NCBI GenBank assembly: GCA_020073645.1
Contig: JAIQET010000010.1
Coordinates: 1-64,000 of the forward strand
Direction of reading: 5' to 3'
DNA length: 64,000 nt
From: Terriglobia bacterium
Lineage (GTDB): Bacteria > Acidobacteriota > Terriglobia > Terriglobales > Acidobacteriaceae
The notes below the pieces were generated by a model. The model was given only the letters and a program-made list of their open reading frames with translations. It was not told the origin of the DNA and did not search any database. Below, piece after piece: positions 1 through 9,319 of the stretch. How positions within the stretch are numbered: position 1 is the stretch's first letter; the number at the start of each line of letters is the position of its first letter. A program made the translations under genes and the position numbers.

Positions 1-309
1 CTGAAGCCGCCCGAAGATCCTGGAGTCCATGGACAGGGGAGACCCGGGATGGGTGTCCGGCGCCGGGATAGGCGCAGTGACCCGGCCTGCCAGGATCTGG
101 ACCGCCTGATCCAAGTCCGCCAGGCTGAACTTGGCGGCCTCGAGGTTTTCATTGGTGAGGCGAAGAAAAATCTCTTCCCTTAAGACCACGATATCGGCAG
201 GGGCCTCGATGCCCAGACGGATTTGCCGGCCGCGTACCTCCAGCACCACCACCCGGATATTTTCCCCTATAAGAATGCTTTCCCCGATCTTGCGAGTAAG
301 TATCAGCAC
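1..309 (-). CDS. csrA: Carbon storage regulator CsrA, 3' end outside window
   Basis: CsrA is a small dimeric RNA-binding protein that binds GGA motifs in mRNA leaders and controls translation of flagellar and carbon-metabolism genes. Read on the minus strand, the protein begins with LTRKIGESILIGENI and continues through VVVLEVRGRQIRLGIEAP and REEIF, the family's diagnostic segments. I place the start at a GTG (309-307), which gives the canonical N-terminus and has AAGGA seven bases upstream; an in-frame ATG at 330 would add seven residues but has poor ribosome-binding spacing. The frame is still open at base 1 after 103 codons, already longer than typical CsrA (60-80 residues), so it carries a C-terminal tail or extension. 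It diverges from mfd and belongs to the non-acidobacterial part of the window. Confidence 0.9.
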   Translation of the reverse strand, partial: MLILTRKIGESILIGENIRVVVLEVRGRQIRLGIEAPADIVVLREEIFLRLTNENLEAAKFSLADLDQAVQILAGRVTAPIPAPDTHPGSPLSMDSRIFGRLQ

Positions 310-841
310 GGTTTTATCCTTAAGAGGCATGAGCCTTCTCGGCCTAAGAAATCGTTCACCTGAGCTTTGGTCATAGTTCCATCCTGAACCTGTCTGATTG
401 AGTTCCCGCAGGGGAGGCAACCGCTAAGAGTCATCATGCATGATGGCCTGATTCCTGGGGCCCTTCTCCCCGGCGGGTGCATCCTGATCCGGGGCGCCGC
501 TGGCATGTCACCATCTTTGAAGTATTCTCTGCAATTTCATTGCCAGACTGGCATGACTGTCTCAAGTGGCTAAACTTTAAGAAACCTGGCCGCACTATGG
601 ACAAGTATCTGGATTTACAGGATATCTGTCAGGTTACTCGCCGGCCCGCCGCCCGTGGCCACCGGGAAAGGGGAGTCGAGGCAGTGGCTGAATCGGCTAG
701 ATGGCCGGTTCGAAAGGTGAGTTTTGCGGGGTTCGGTAAAAAAATTTTGCCGGCAGGTCCAGACATCTAACCATGGCCGGCGGCCTCAAACAGGATTTAT
801 GGTTATCCCGGAGGTCAGGAAAACGCAAAAATGTTTAAAAT
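310..841. other. Intergenic region between divergent csrA and mfd
   Basis: About 530 bases separate the two divergent genes. Short open frames here have no recognisable family and look spurious. The only structure I see is a small inverted repeat (TGCCA-GAC-TGGCA) at 541-553 and a GGAGGT at about 810 that is too far from the mfd start to be its ribosome-binding site. Both promoters presumably lie here, but I cannot place them with confidence. Confidence 0.5.
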
Positions 842-3151
842 ATGAACCAATCTATTGTAAAAATTAATTTTTTAAAGATATTTCCGCAGCCACCCGTCGA
901 GGCGGCCCCTCAACTCACCGAATGGGGTACCTGGAACACCCTGAGGAGTGCCGTTCGATTTTTCCTGGGGGCCACGCCGCCGGGGGGCCGGCTTGAAAAT
1001 TCTCCGCCTTCGGGATATGGTTATACAGTGGTAACCGCGCAAGCCTCAAATACGGGAATTCAGCACCTGGCGGTGGCTCTCTCCCGGGAACCTCGACCGG
1101 TTTATCTCCAGGGCCTCACTCCCGGGGCCGGGGCGTATTTCCTGGCCCGGCTCTTTCGGCAACTCCGGCGCCCCATGCTGGTCCTCACCCCCAACGTTAA
1201 TTTTTATGAACACTTCTTCAAGGACTTAAGCTTTTTTCTGGGCAGCGAGGTCGTCCGGGCCGCCGGCCCCGAGTCCCGGGCGCTCCTGTTCCCGGCCCAC
1301 GAAGTCCTGTCCTTTCGGGAATTGAGTTTCGACGCCGACGTCAGCAGCGCCCGGATGGGCGCGGCGTACGTGGCCCTGACCTCGCAGGAGCCGTTTATCA
1401 TCGCGGCCCCGGCCCTGGCCCTGCGCCAGAAGCTGCCCCCGGCAGCCAGGATCAGGGACCTGCTGGCCTACGTGGTGGCCGGGGAAAGCCTGGAGCGCGC
1501 TGATTTTCTCCAACATCTCCTGGATGGCGGGTACGAGCGCCGGCCCGTGGTGGAGGAACGGGGCGAGTTCAGCGTCCGGGGCGGCATCATCGACCTGTTT
1601 CCGCCGTTGTATCCCCAGCCGGTGCGCCTGGAGTTCTGGGGGGATGAGGTGGAATCCATCCGTCTCTTTGATCCCGCCACCCAGAGGTCGCTGAGCTCTC
1701 TGGATGATCTGGTGGTGCTGCCGGCCAGCGAAGTGGTGTTGGATGCCCCGGCCAAAGAGCGCGCCCTGGCGCAGCGCAGCCGGCGCCAGGATCCGGACTT
1801 CTGGGATCATGTCCACGCCGGGCGGCATTTTCCCCGCATCGAACGTCATCTCCAGGAATTCTATGCCCGCCCCACCACCCTGTGGGAGCTGCTGCCCCCG
1901 GACACGCTCGTGGTGGCCTGGGATCCCTTGACCATCGGCCAGGAGTTGCAGAAGCTGGAAGACGCCGCGTCCGGAGAACCCCAGGGCTGGCTGGATCAAA
2001 CCCCCTGGGAAGATCGCTGCCGCCATTTCATCCACCTGTACTGCCCCGCCCTGGCCTGGGGCCACCCGGATCAGGAACGGGATATTACCTTGCAGGTGGA
2101 AAAAAACGACCACCTGGCCGCCGAGTTGGCCCAGGCCGGGGGCGAAGCCGGCCGGTTGATTCCGATCCTGGCCCAGCGCCTGGCCGAATGGCGCGCCTCC
2201 TGGTTCCACGTCCTCCTGGTATCCTTGAGTCAGCACCGGGCCGAACGTCTGGCCCGCCTGCTCGGGGAGGAAGGCCTGGAGGTGGAGTTTAATCCGGCTC
2301 CCACCTGGGAGCCCGGGGCCCGGGTGGAAATTACCGTGGGCGAACTGACCGGGGGATTTCGGCTGCTCTCCGAGGGCTTGATCGTCCTTACCGAAGACGA
2401 GGCCCTGGGCTTCCGCCCGGAAGGGCGGCGCCGCAAGGCGGCTCCGCCGCTCCAGGACCTCACCTCCCTGGCCGATCTGTCCGAAGGCGATTACGTGGTC
2501 CACCTGGACCATGGGGTCGGCATCTACCGGGGCCTGGTCAAACTCACGGTGGGCAGCGAAGTCAACGACTTCCTGGAACTGGAATACCAGGGCGGGGACC
2601 GCCTCTATCTCCCGGTGGACCGCCTTAACCTGGTGCAGAAATACCTGGGGGTGGAAGGGGTGAGCCCCCGGGTGGAGCGCCTGGGAGGGAAATCCTGGGA
2701 GCGGGCCAAGACCCGGGTGAAAAAGGCGGTGGAAAAGATCGCCCGGGAACTGGTGGAACTCTATGCCCTGCGCCGGGTGCTGCCGGGCCACCATTTTTCG
2801 CCGCCGGACCCGGTTTACCGGGAGTTTGAGGCCACCTTCGAGTACGAGGAAACCCCGGACCAGTTGCAGGCCATCGACGACGTCCTCACGGATATGACCA
2901 CGGACAAGCCCATGGACCGCCTGATCTGCGGGGACGTGGGGTATGGCAAGACCGAGGTGGCGGTACGGGCGGCCTTCCGGGCAGCCATGGACGGCAAGCA
3001 GGTGGCGGTCCTGGTGCCCACCACGGTGTTGGCCGAGCAACATTACGACACCTTCCGGCAGCGCCTGGGCCATTATCCCCTGGAAGTGCGGGCCCTCAGC
3101 CGATTCAAGTCGCCGGCCGAGCAGAAACGCATCCTGGCGGACATACGTCAT
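842..3151 (+). CDS. mfd: Transcription-repair coupling factor Mfd, truncated at chimeric junction
   Basis: Mfd removes RNA polymerase stalled at DNA lesions and recruits UvrA. The visible part contains the N-terminal UvrB-like module (about residues 70-400), the RNA-polymerase-interacting CarD-like domain (about 545-610, with GDYVVHLDHGVGIYRG) and the start of the RecG-like translocase: Walker A GDVGYGKTE near residue 697 and VPTTVLAEQHYDTF. Family similarity ends at ILADIRH, residue 770, where the usual motif continuing into the DExH region is replaced by unrelated sequence; the frame runs on to a stop at 3340 through antisense rlmD. Normal Mfd is about 1100-1180 residues, so some 350-400 are missing. 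The ATG at 842 lacks a clear Shine-Dalgarno, so the exact start is uncertain. Confidence 0.92.
3140..3151. other. Breakpoint joining two unrelated genomes
   Basis: The 12 bases GACATACGTCAT can be read as D-I-R-H of mfd on the plus strand and, reversed, as M-T-Y-V of rlmD on the minus strand. To the left only Mfd sequence is found, to the right only RlmD sequence, and both proteins lose family similarity exactly here. This is what an overlap-based assembly error or a microhomology join would produce. Confidence 0.8.
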
Positions 3152-4387
3152 GCGCGGCGCTCCCAGGGAGACCAGGGCGTGGAGTACGCTTTCACCCAGC
3201 CCGTTCCGCGGTGGATCGACCACCACCAGATCGGGCTGCAACTTACCGGCCACGTTTTTCAGGTACTGCTCGGACATCGCCTGAACAGCCTTCACGTTCG
3301 CAAACGAATTGTACCGCAGGTCGGCATAAGAAAGCGGTGATGATTCGACCGCAATCACCCGTTCAAATTCCCGAGATAGAACCGAGGAGAACAGGCCGAC
3401 CCCGGCATAAAGGTCGAGGGCGGTGCGACCGGAACGTCCTGCGGTGACGAGGGTCACAAGTTGGTCGGTCAGGTGGCGGTTGACCTGGAAGAACGATCCG
3501 GCGCTAACGCGGTAGGAGGCGCGTTGAGTCTGGTAGGTAAGCTCTCCCGCGCCGGCGGTGGCGAGCGGCTCGGATTGGGCAGGTCCTCGGGCCTCCGTAC
3601 CTCCCTTGGCGACGACCACGCCTGCAACTTCCGGCAGTACTTCCTTCAGTTCTTTCGCCTGTTGCCTGGCGAGGGCTTGCCGGGTGTCAGGCGCGCAGTA
3701 AGCCTCGACCAACAATTGCGTGTCGTCGGAATTCGCGAAGAACTCGATCTCTTGGATTCCGTCTAGACCCTGGCCGGGCGGGGACGCCCGGCCTCCAAAC
3801 GCTTGCCATAGCGCTGCAATCGCGCGGTTGATCAGCGCTGAGCTGATGGGGCATTGCTGAACTGGCAGCAGATCGTGCGAATTGAACTTGTGGTAGCCGA
3901 GGGCAAACTCGGGCGCGGTTTGCAACTTCAGGCGTGTCCGGTTGCGGTAATTCCAGGGCGGCGAAGCATGGACTTTCAGTTCCTGGTCTAACTCCAGCTT
4001 GGCGATGCGGCGCAGGTTCTCCTTCAGAATGGCGGCTTTGATTTCGAGCTGGTGTTCATAGTTGGTGTGCTGGTAGTGGCAGCCACCGCAGCGCTGAAAG
4101 TAAGGGCATCGCGGTTCGACGCGGTGTGAGGATGCTTCGAGTAGCCGGTCAGCACGGCCACGGGCAAATCCTGGTTTCTGCTCCACCAGTGTGGCTTCGA
4201 CTTTTTCGCCCTCTATGACAAAGGGGAGGAACACAGCCTTGCCGCGGCCGTGCTCGTCGGCGGGAAGGCGGGCTAGGCCGTCGCCTCCGTAGACAAGTTT
4301 TTCAATCGTGAGTTCCAAGGCAGTTGATTCTATGCCAGGGAGCGCGGGCGAGGTCGCCCGCGCCCACATAACCTGGTCACAATGCAC
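3140..4387 (-). CDS. rlmD: 23S rRNA (uracil-C5) methyltransferase RlmD/RumA family, 3' truncated
   Basis: A SAM-dependent RNA m5U methyltransferase. An N-terminal TRAM domain (LTIEKLVYGGDGLARL) is followed by the iron-sulfur cysteines (CPYFQRCGGCHYQH plus an upstream Cys), a SAM-binding core (ALDLYAGVGLFS) and the catalytic-site region VVVDPPRNGLG. The protein stops matching at RMTYV, just before the SCDP-type motif holding the catalytic cysteine, so roughly the last 50 residues are lost at the chimeric junction; the frame then continues meaninglessly through antisense mfd. The GTG at 4387 overlaps the preceding gene's stop by 11 bases; a TTG at 4318 immediately before the TRAM domain is an alternative. 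GC-rich palindromes at 3772-3793 and 4342-4363 are translated within it. Confidence 0.85.
3772..3793. repeat. GC-rich palindromic repeat inside rlmD
   Basis: GGCCGGGCG-GGGA-CGCCCGGCC is an almost perfect hairpin. Related palindromes with a core like GGGCGAGGACGCCC occur at 4342-4363, 24281-24305, 35603-35624 and 36340-36360. Here it is translated in frame, adding a GGRASPPG-like stretch to RlmD. Confidence 0.6.
4342..4363. repeat. GC-rich palindromic repeat at rlmD 5' end
   Basis: GCGCGGGCG-AGGT-CGCCCGCGC, a member of the same dispersed palindrome family, lies within the first codons of the longest rlmD frame. This supports the view that the true start could be downstream, at TTG 4318. Confidence 0.55.
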
Positions 4388-5543
4388 GGCCTGCGGCCGC
4401 GCCCGAGGCCCAGGCCCATTGAAAATTGAAACCGCCCAGTTGGCCGGTTACGTCCACAACTTCTCCGATGAAGAACAGGCCGGGGACTTCGCGCGATTCC
4501 ATCGTTTTCGGCGAAAGCTCGTCCGTGTCCACGCCTCCTGCTGTCACCTCGGCCTTGTCGTAGCCTTCGGTGCCCGCAGGCGTGATCGCCCAGGCGTGCG
4601 CCTGCCGCTCCAATTCGGCGAGCGCAGTATTCGTCCAAGCCCCCGGTGCGTGAAAATCCAACCACCGGTTCGCGAGCCGGTTGGGGAGGAATGACTGGAA
4701 GGCTGACTTCATGGCTGATAAATTTCTCGGTTGCTTCGGATCGCGAAAGGCTGCTGTGATCTCGCGATTGGGCGCCAGGTCAATCATGATCCGCTGCGGC
4801 TTCTCCCAATAGGAAGAAATCTGCAAAATCGCCGGTCCGCTCAGCCCGCGATGCGTGATCAGCATCTTTTCCTGGAACCGCTGATTTCCGCAGGAGGCAA
4901 CCACCTCGGCAGACACTCCCGCCAGATCACAGTAGCGGGAACGGTCTTCATCGCCAAGCACCAGCGGCACCAGCCCCGGCCAAGGCTCGCGAATGGCCAG
5001 TCCGAATTGCCGCGCCAAGTCGTATCCGAAAGCCGTCGCGCCAATCTTGGGAATCGAGAGGCCGCCGGTCGCGACTACCAGGGCCGCAGCACGAAACTCC
5101 TCGCTCTCGGTGCGCACAACAAACTCGGTTGCGCGTTGGACCTCCTGGACTTTTACTCCCAGGAAAATGCGGACGCCTGCCGCATCGCACTCACTCTCGA
5201 GCATGCCAAGAATGTCCCGCGCGGAGCGGTCACAGAAAAGCTGTCCCAGGGTCTTCTCGTGATACGGGATGCGGTGTTTCTCGACCAGCGCGATGAAGTC
5301 CGCCGGCGTGTACCTTACCAACGCCGACTTGGCGAAGTGCGGATTGGCCGAGAGGAAGTGGTCCGGCCGGCAATGGATATTGGTGAAGTTGCAGCGGCCG
5401 CCGCCGGAAATGAGAATTTTCTTGCCGAGCTGGGCGGCGCGCTCCAGTACTGCTACGCGGCGTCCGCGCTTGCCGGCTTCGAGCGCGCACATCAGGCCGG
5501 CGGCGCCTCCGCCGAAAATCAATGCATCAAAGTGATGAGTCAA
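4377..5543 (-). CDS. HI0933/YhiN-family FAD-dependent flavoprotein
   Basis: A 388-residue flavoprotein. It opens with a Rossmann FAD motif (FGGGAAGLMCALEAG) and has the family signature ISGGGRCNFTN near residue 50, a second nucleotide-binding stretch (VVATGGLSIPKIG) and the C-terminal FAD-contacting GLFFIGEVVDVTG. Members are annotated as aminoacetone oxidase or simply as NAD(P)/FAD oxidoreductase; their physiological substrate is poorly established. The start is a TTG, six bases after the preceding gene, and the stop overlaps rlmD, so the genes are probably translationally coupled. Confidence 0.85.
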   Translation of the reverse strand: MTHHFDALIFGGGAAGLMCALEAGKRGRRVAVLERAAQLGKKILISGGGRCNFTNIHCRPDHFLSANPHFAKSALVRYTPADFIALVEKHRIPYHEKTLGQLFCDRSARDILGMLESECDAAGVRIFLGVKVQEVQRATEFVVRTESEEFRAAALVVATGGLSIPKIGATAFGYDLARQFGLAIREPWPGLVPLVLGDEDRSRYCDLAGVSAEVVASCGNQRFQEKMLITHRGLSGPAILQISSYWEKPQRIMIDLAPNREITAAFRDPKQPRNLSAMKSAFQSFLPNRLANRWLDFHAPGAWTNTALAELERQAHAWAITPAGTEGYDKAEVTAGGVDTDELSPKTMESREVPGLFFIGEVVDVTGQLGGFNFQWAWASGAAAGRAL

Positions 5544-5549
5544 GCGAGG

Positions 5550-6251
5550 TCACATGTAAAACAGGCTCAGCCGTGGCAGGCCATACTTCTCCAACAGCCG
5601 CCTGTGTACATACTGTTTCTGAAGCTGGGCAATCTGTGCCGCCGGTATTTTCCGGCGATACGGCGCCAGCTCACGATCGGCGTCGGCGCGGACACTGACA
5701 ATCTCCTCATCGGGGGTTGCCGCCAGCAGCACAGCAAAGAGTTTGTCTTCCAGCACCGTGAGGCGGCGCTCCAGGTCTTCCAGGCGCGGCAGAGCGTTTT
5801 GGCTCTCCAGATTCGCCGCCAGTTCACGCAGGGTGGCTGCCGTCTCTTGCGCCAGCGCACCGCCAGAGACTCCGCTTCCCTGCGGCAACTTCGCCGATTC
5901 CAGTTGGGTCGCATTGCGCCGGAGAAAGGCAACGATTTCGGAAGTCTGGAATCCGCGATCGGGGGCGGTGTCTGGGCGCGTCGCTCCGACCGCCGCCTCT
6001 TTCATCTCTTCCGCTGCGGCCAACACCTCCTGCGAGCAATACGCCAGGCTGTTCACCTTGCGCGGGGTGGGCCGCTTCTCATAGCGCTCGAAGGCGGCGT
6101 CAATGCCGCGCAGCACGGCTTCCAGGGGGATGCCTGCGTCTTTCCAGGTTTCAATCAGCGCCCAATCGAGGGTGGAAAGCAGCAGAATGCCGCCGCGCCG
6201 CCGCTGAAAATGCTCTTCGATTTCGGTGAAGTAGTTGAAGTAGTTTTCCAC
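5550..6251 (-). CDS. Conserved hypothetical protein, coiled-coil rich
   Basis: 233 residues from a GTG start six bases after coaX. I do not recognise a family. The N-terminus (YFTEIEEHFQRRRG, LSTLDWALIETWKDAGIP) looks like a compact helical module of the kind seen near replication or helicase-loading proteins, and the middle (about residues 120-175) is a predicted coiled coil rich in Leu, Glu and Arg. No signal peptide or membrane segment. Tight packing between coaX and the flavoprotein says it is a real gene of the same transcription unit. Confidence 0.75.
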   Translation of the reverse strand: MENYFNYFTEIEEHFQRRRGGILLLSTLDWALIETWKDAGIPLEAVLRGIDAAFERYEKRPTPRKVNSLAYCSQEVLAAAEEMKEAAVGATRPDTAPDRGFQTSEIVAFLRRNATQLESAKLPQGSGVSGGALAQETAATLRELAANLESQNALPRLEDLERRLTVLEDKLFAVLLAATPDEEIVSVRADADRELAPYRRKIPAAQIAQLQKQYVHRRLLEKYGLPRLSLFYM

Positions 6252-6257
6252 GGCCGC

Positions 6258-7190
6258 TCAGCGGGAACGAGACTTGCTGCCAGGCCAGGGCTTGGATGGA
6301 GGACGCTCGCCCGCAGCGGATGCAGCCCGGGACGTCTTGCCGGGTGAGGCTTCTCGTGCCGGTTTGGCACCAGCATTGCGCTGGTAGATGATACGCAACC
6401 CTTCCAAGGTGAGGAACTCATCCACATGCTTGATGTACTTCGAGCCCGAGCCGATCAGCGAAGCTAGGCCGCCCGTGGCCACGACTTTCGTGTCTTTGCC
6501 CAGCTCGGCTAGCAGCAGTTCGAGAATGCCATCCACCAGCCCGAGGTATCCGTAGTAAAGGCCGGACTGCATGCTGCCGACCGTGGTGGTGCCGATGACG
6601 CGGGCAGGCTTGCGGATGTCCACGCGCTGCAGCCGGGCGGTGTGCCCAAAGAGCGCCTCGGCGGAAATGGCGATGCCTGGACAAATGACCCCGCCGATGT
6701 ATTCGCCCTTGGCGGAAACACAATCGAAGGTCGTGGCGGTGCCGAAATCGACCGAGACGCAGGGTCCGCCGTACTTCTCAAATGCCGCAACGGAGTTGAC
6801 GATGCGGTCGGCGCCCACCTCGGCGGGATTTTCGTAGAGCACGGGCATGCCGGTCTTCACGCCGGGCTCGATAAAGAGCGGCTTGCAATTGAAGTAGCGT
6901 TCGCAGACCTGGCGCAGAGTGGAATCGAGCGGCGGCACGACCGAGGAAATCACAATACCGTGAATGCCCTTCGGCTCCAGGTTGGCCATGGCAAAAAGAT
7001 TGCGGAAGAGCACCCCGTACTCGTCGACCGTCTGGGTCTGGGTGGTGGCCACCCGCCAGTTCGCCACCAGCAACTCGTAGTGCGGCGATTCGCTCTCCGC
7101 CGCGCCGCCTTCACCGGGATGGATCTTTGCCACCTTGGCGAAGACTCCCAGCACCGTGTTGGTGTTGCCGACATCGAGAACTAAGAGCAT
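6258..7190 (-). CDS. coaX: Type III pantothenate kinase
   Basis: CoaX phosphorylates pantothenate, the first step of coenzyme A synthesis. It begins with the ASKHA-fold phosphate-binding motif MLLVLDVGNTNTVLGVF and carries the family's GADRIVNSVAAFEKY and VDFGTATTFDCV segments and the GGVICPGI loop. At 310 residues it is longer than usual (about 255-270); the excess is a basic Ser/Pro/Arg-rich tail after residue ~270 with no recognisable domain. It follows birA by 84 bases on the same strand, a frequent pairing of the two genes in bacteria. Confidence 0.93.
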   Translation of the reverse strand: MLLVLDVGNTNTVLGVFAKVAKIHPGEGGAAESESPHYELLVANWRVATTQTQTVDEYGVLFRNLFAMANLEPKGIHGIVISSVVPPLDSTLRQVCERYFNCKPLFIEPGVKTGMPVLYENPAEVGADRIVNSVAAFEKYGGPCVSVDFGTATTFDCVSAKGEYIGGVICPGIAISAEALFGHTARLQRVDIRKPARVIGTTTVGSMQSGLYYGYLGLVDGILELLLAELGKDTKVVATGGLASLIGSGSKYIKHVDEFLTLEGLRIIYQRNAGAKPAREASPGKTSRAASAAGERPPSKPWPGSKSRSR

Positions 7191-7274
7191 AGTCGTCGGT
7201 CGTCAGTCATCGGTCGTCAGCTAAGAATTGCCGCCGCACAAAGCGCGGCGGCCGGACGGGTCAGAGACCCGCCC

Positions 7275-8219
7275 CTACACGAGTTTTACCGTCCCGCTCA
7301 GCACTGTCCGTAAACCCTGCGGCGTGCGTACCTGGAGAAAGCCTCGGGTATCCAGCCCTTCGGTCACACCCTCAAACCCGCGGTCGTCTTCGACGCGCAC
7401 CTGGCGTCCCCGCACAGATGACGACGATTCCTGGAAACGCCGGAGAATCGACTCGCGGGCGCCGGGTTTCTCCAGCAGATTGCGGTATTCACTGTCGAGC
7501 GATTTTAGCAAAGCGGCGCACACTTCCACGCGGGACCATTCCGTGCCCGTGGCCAGGCGCAACGACGTCGCCACGGGCTGCAGTTCCGCGGGAAAACTCG
7601 CCTGGTTCACGTTGATGCCGGTGCCCACCACGACGTGGCGCACGCGCGTGGCTTCGGCATTCATCTCCGTCAATATGCCGCAGAATTTCTTGCCTTCGAT
7701 CAGCACATCGTTCGGCCACTTCAGGTCGGGTTTCACTCTCGAATCGATCTCCTGGATGGCGGCGTGCACGGCCAGTCCCGCGGCCAGGGAAAAAATCAAA
7801 GCCTCGGAGGGCGGAAGCGCCGGACGCAGCACGACGGAGCAGTAAATTCCCGCCGACTGCGGAGAGTGCCATTGGTTGGCGCCGCGGCCGCGTCCTGCCG
7901 TCTGTTGCTCAGCCAGAAAAACGCTGCCTTCGGGCGCGCCCGCACTCGCAGCTTCCATGGCCGCTGAATTGGTCGAGCCGATTTTGTAATAGTGCTGGAT
8001 GTTCTTGCCGAAGAGTGTGCCCTTGATCAGCGGCGCAAGCATGTCGGGCAGCAGCAGGTCGGGGACGGACTTCAGACGATAGCCGGTCGCGGGATGCCCG
8101 GCGATCTCCACCCCCAGCTTGCGCAACTGCTGCACCAGCCGCCAGACCTCCGACCGGCTGGTACCGATCTCCTGCGCGATCTTGGTACCGCTCGCCACCA
8201 CCGTGGCGTGGTCCATCAA
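7275..8219 (-). CDS. birA: Biotin--[acetyl-CoA-carboxylase] ligase, with HTH domain
   Basis: BirA attaches biotin to the biotin carboxyl carrier protein and, with an N-terminal winged helix, can repress biotin genes. The catalytic core is clear: GRGRGANQWHSPQ (biotinyl-AMP loop) and KWPNDVLIEGKKFCGILTE. A helix-turn-helix (GTKIAQEIGTSRSEVWRLVQQLRKLG) precedes it. The start is uncertain: the first usable codons are TTG 8219 and ATG 8216, which cut the expected first helix of the winged helix (RIVRLL lies just upstream in frame without an ordinary start codon). A copy of a GC-rich repeat (GGACGGGTCAGAGACCCG-like) sits just beyond the stop. Confidence 0.9.
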   Translation of the reverse strand: MMDHATVVASGTKIAQEIGTSRSEVWRLVQQLRKLGVEIAGHPATGYRLKSVPDLLLPDMLAPLIKGTLFGKNIQHYYKIGSTNSAAMEAASAGAPEGSVFLAEQQTAGRGRGANQWHSPQSAGIYCSVVLRPALPPSEALIFSLAAGLAVHAAIQEIDSRVKPDLKWPNDVLIEGKKFCGILTEMNAEATRVRHVVVGTGINVNQASFPAELQPVATSLRLATGTEWSRVEVCAALLKSLDSEYRNLLEKPGARESILRRFQESSSSVRGRQVRVEDDRGFEGVTEGLDTRGFLQVRTPQGLRTVLSGTVKLV

Positions 8220-8332
8220 AAGACGGACAATGCGCCCCAGGCGGACATCGGTCCTTTGCGGAGCGGTTGAAGCACGGGTTGTGGCCTTTTTCCTGATGCG
8301 GGCATTATAGCCAGTCGTTGGTCAAAAGCTTT

Positions 8333-8374
8333 AACCGCAAAGGGCGCAAAGGTGGCGCAAAGAACGCGAAGTGA
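8333..8374. repeat. CCGCAAAGG-type dispersed repeat
   Basis: TTAACCGCAAAGGGCGCAAAG followed by similar units with a ~10-base rhythm. Related copies occur at 38461-38505, 38811-38845 and 42360-42452, all intergenic. It carries no gene. Confidence 0.6.
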
Positions 8375-8403
8375 CTTGGTGATCGCGCCAGGGCTGATGA
8401 CTC

Positions 8404-9282
8404 TCAGGCGGGAACCACGCGCAGGCTCATGTCTGTCGCGGTGACCGAGTGGGTCAGCGCGCCGACCGAGATGAAGTCCACTCCGGTTTCGGCGTAGGCG
8501 CGGATATTTTCCAGGATGATGCCGCCAGAACACTCGACGGGGATGCGCCGCTCCTGGCGCGCGCAGCGCGCGACCGCCTGCTTGACATCCTCAACCGACA
8601 TGTTGTCCAGCAAAACCGCCTCGGCGCCGTTCCCGAGGGCCTCTTCCAGTTCCTTGAGCGACCGCACTTCGATCTCGATGGGTTGCGAACCGCGCCGGTT
8701 GCGGTGGGCGCGTTCGAGCGCGGGCGTAATCCCTCCGGCGAGCGCGATGTGGTTGTTCTTGATCAGCACGCCATCGGAGAGGTCCAGGCGATGGTTCTGC
8801 CCGCCGCCGCAACGCACGGCGTATTTGTCGAGCGTGCGCAGGCCGGGAGCGGTTTTGCGCGTGTCCAGGACACGGGCCTTGGTGCCGGAGACCGTGTCGA
8901 CGAACTTGCGGGTCAAGGTGGCAATGCCACTCAGGCGTTGCAACAGGTTCAGGATGACGCGCTCGCAGGAGAGGATGACCCGGGCATTATGGCGGATGAC
9001 CGCGACCGACTGTCCCTTGTGCAGGCGGATGCCGTCGAAGATCTCGGGATGGGTCGTGACCTCGTAATGGGAGACTACGGCTCCATCCAGCGCTGCGTAG
9101 ACGTCGAGAATCCTGGCGATGGCGCCGATACCGGCGAGAATACAATCCTGCTTGGCAATGATGGTGCCGGCGGCGCGCTGGTTGGCCTCGACGCAGGCGT
9201 AGCTGGTGGCGTCGCTGGTGGCACGGTCCTCCAGCAGCGCGTTCTCGAGGATGGCGGTGATGCGGCGGCTGTTCCAGTCCAT
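8404..9282 (-). CDS. nadC: Nicotinate-nucleotide pyrophosphorylase (carboxylating)
   Basis: Quinolinate phosphoribosyltransferase converts quinolinate and PRPP to nicotinate mononucleotide in de novo NAD synthesis. The 292-residue length is normal. Signature segments are ILNLLQRLSGIAT, DTRKTAPGLRTLDKYAV, GGGQNHRLDLSDGVLIKNNH and EVECSGGI-like strands near the C-terminus, covering the PRPP and quinolinate sites (TRKT, K near KNNH). It starts with ATG, 37 bases after valS, and precedes birA by about 180 bases. nadA and nadB are not in the window. Confidence 0.95.
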   Translation of the reverse strand: MDWNSRRITAILENALLEDRATSDATSYACVEANQRAAGTIIAKQDCILAGIGAIARILDVYAALDGAVVSHYEVTTHPEIFDGIRLHKGQSVAVIRHNARVILSCERVILNLLQRLSGIATLTRKFVDTVSGTKARVLDTRKTAPGLRTLDKYAVRCGGGQNHRLDLSDGVLIKNNHIALAGGITPALERAHRNRRGSQPIEIEVRSLKELEEALGNGAEAVLLDNMSVEDVKQAVARCARQERRIPVECSGGIILENIRAYAETGVDFISVGALTHSVTATDMSLRVVPA

Positions 9283-9319
9283 AAAACCAGTCGTCGGTCG
9301 TCAGGCGTCAGTCTTCAGC

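Noticed and set aside
655-740. tRNA-like stretch (GTGGCTGAATCGGC, GGTTCGAAA)
   Set aside because: No matching acceptor stem or anticodon arm could be built.
1226-4387. A 1053-codon open frame on the minus strand across the junction
   Set aside because: Only the part right of 3140 is RlmD; the rest is antisense to mfd in GC-rich DNA and has no family.
4731-6347. A 538-codon plus-strand open frame
   Set aside because: It is antisense to the flavoprotein and its upstream neighbour, both clearly real; amino-acid composition is that of a high-GC shadow.
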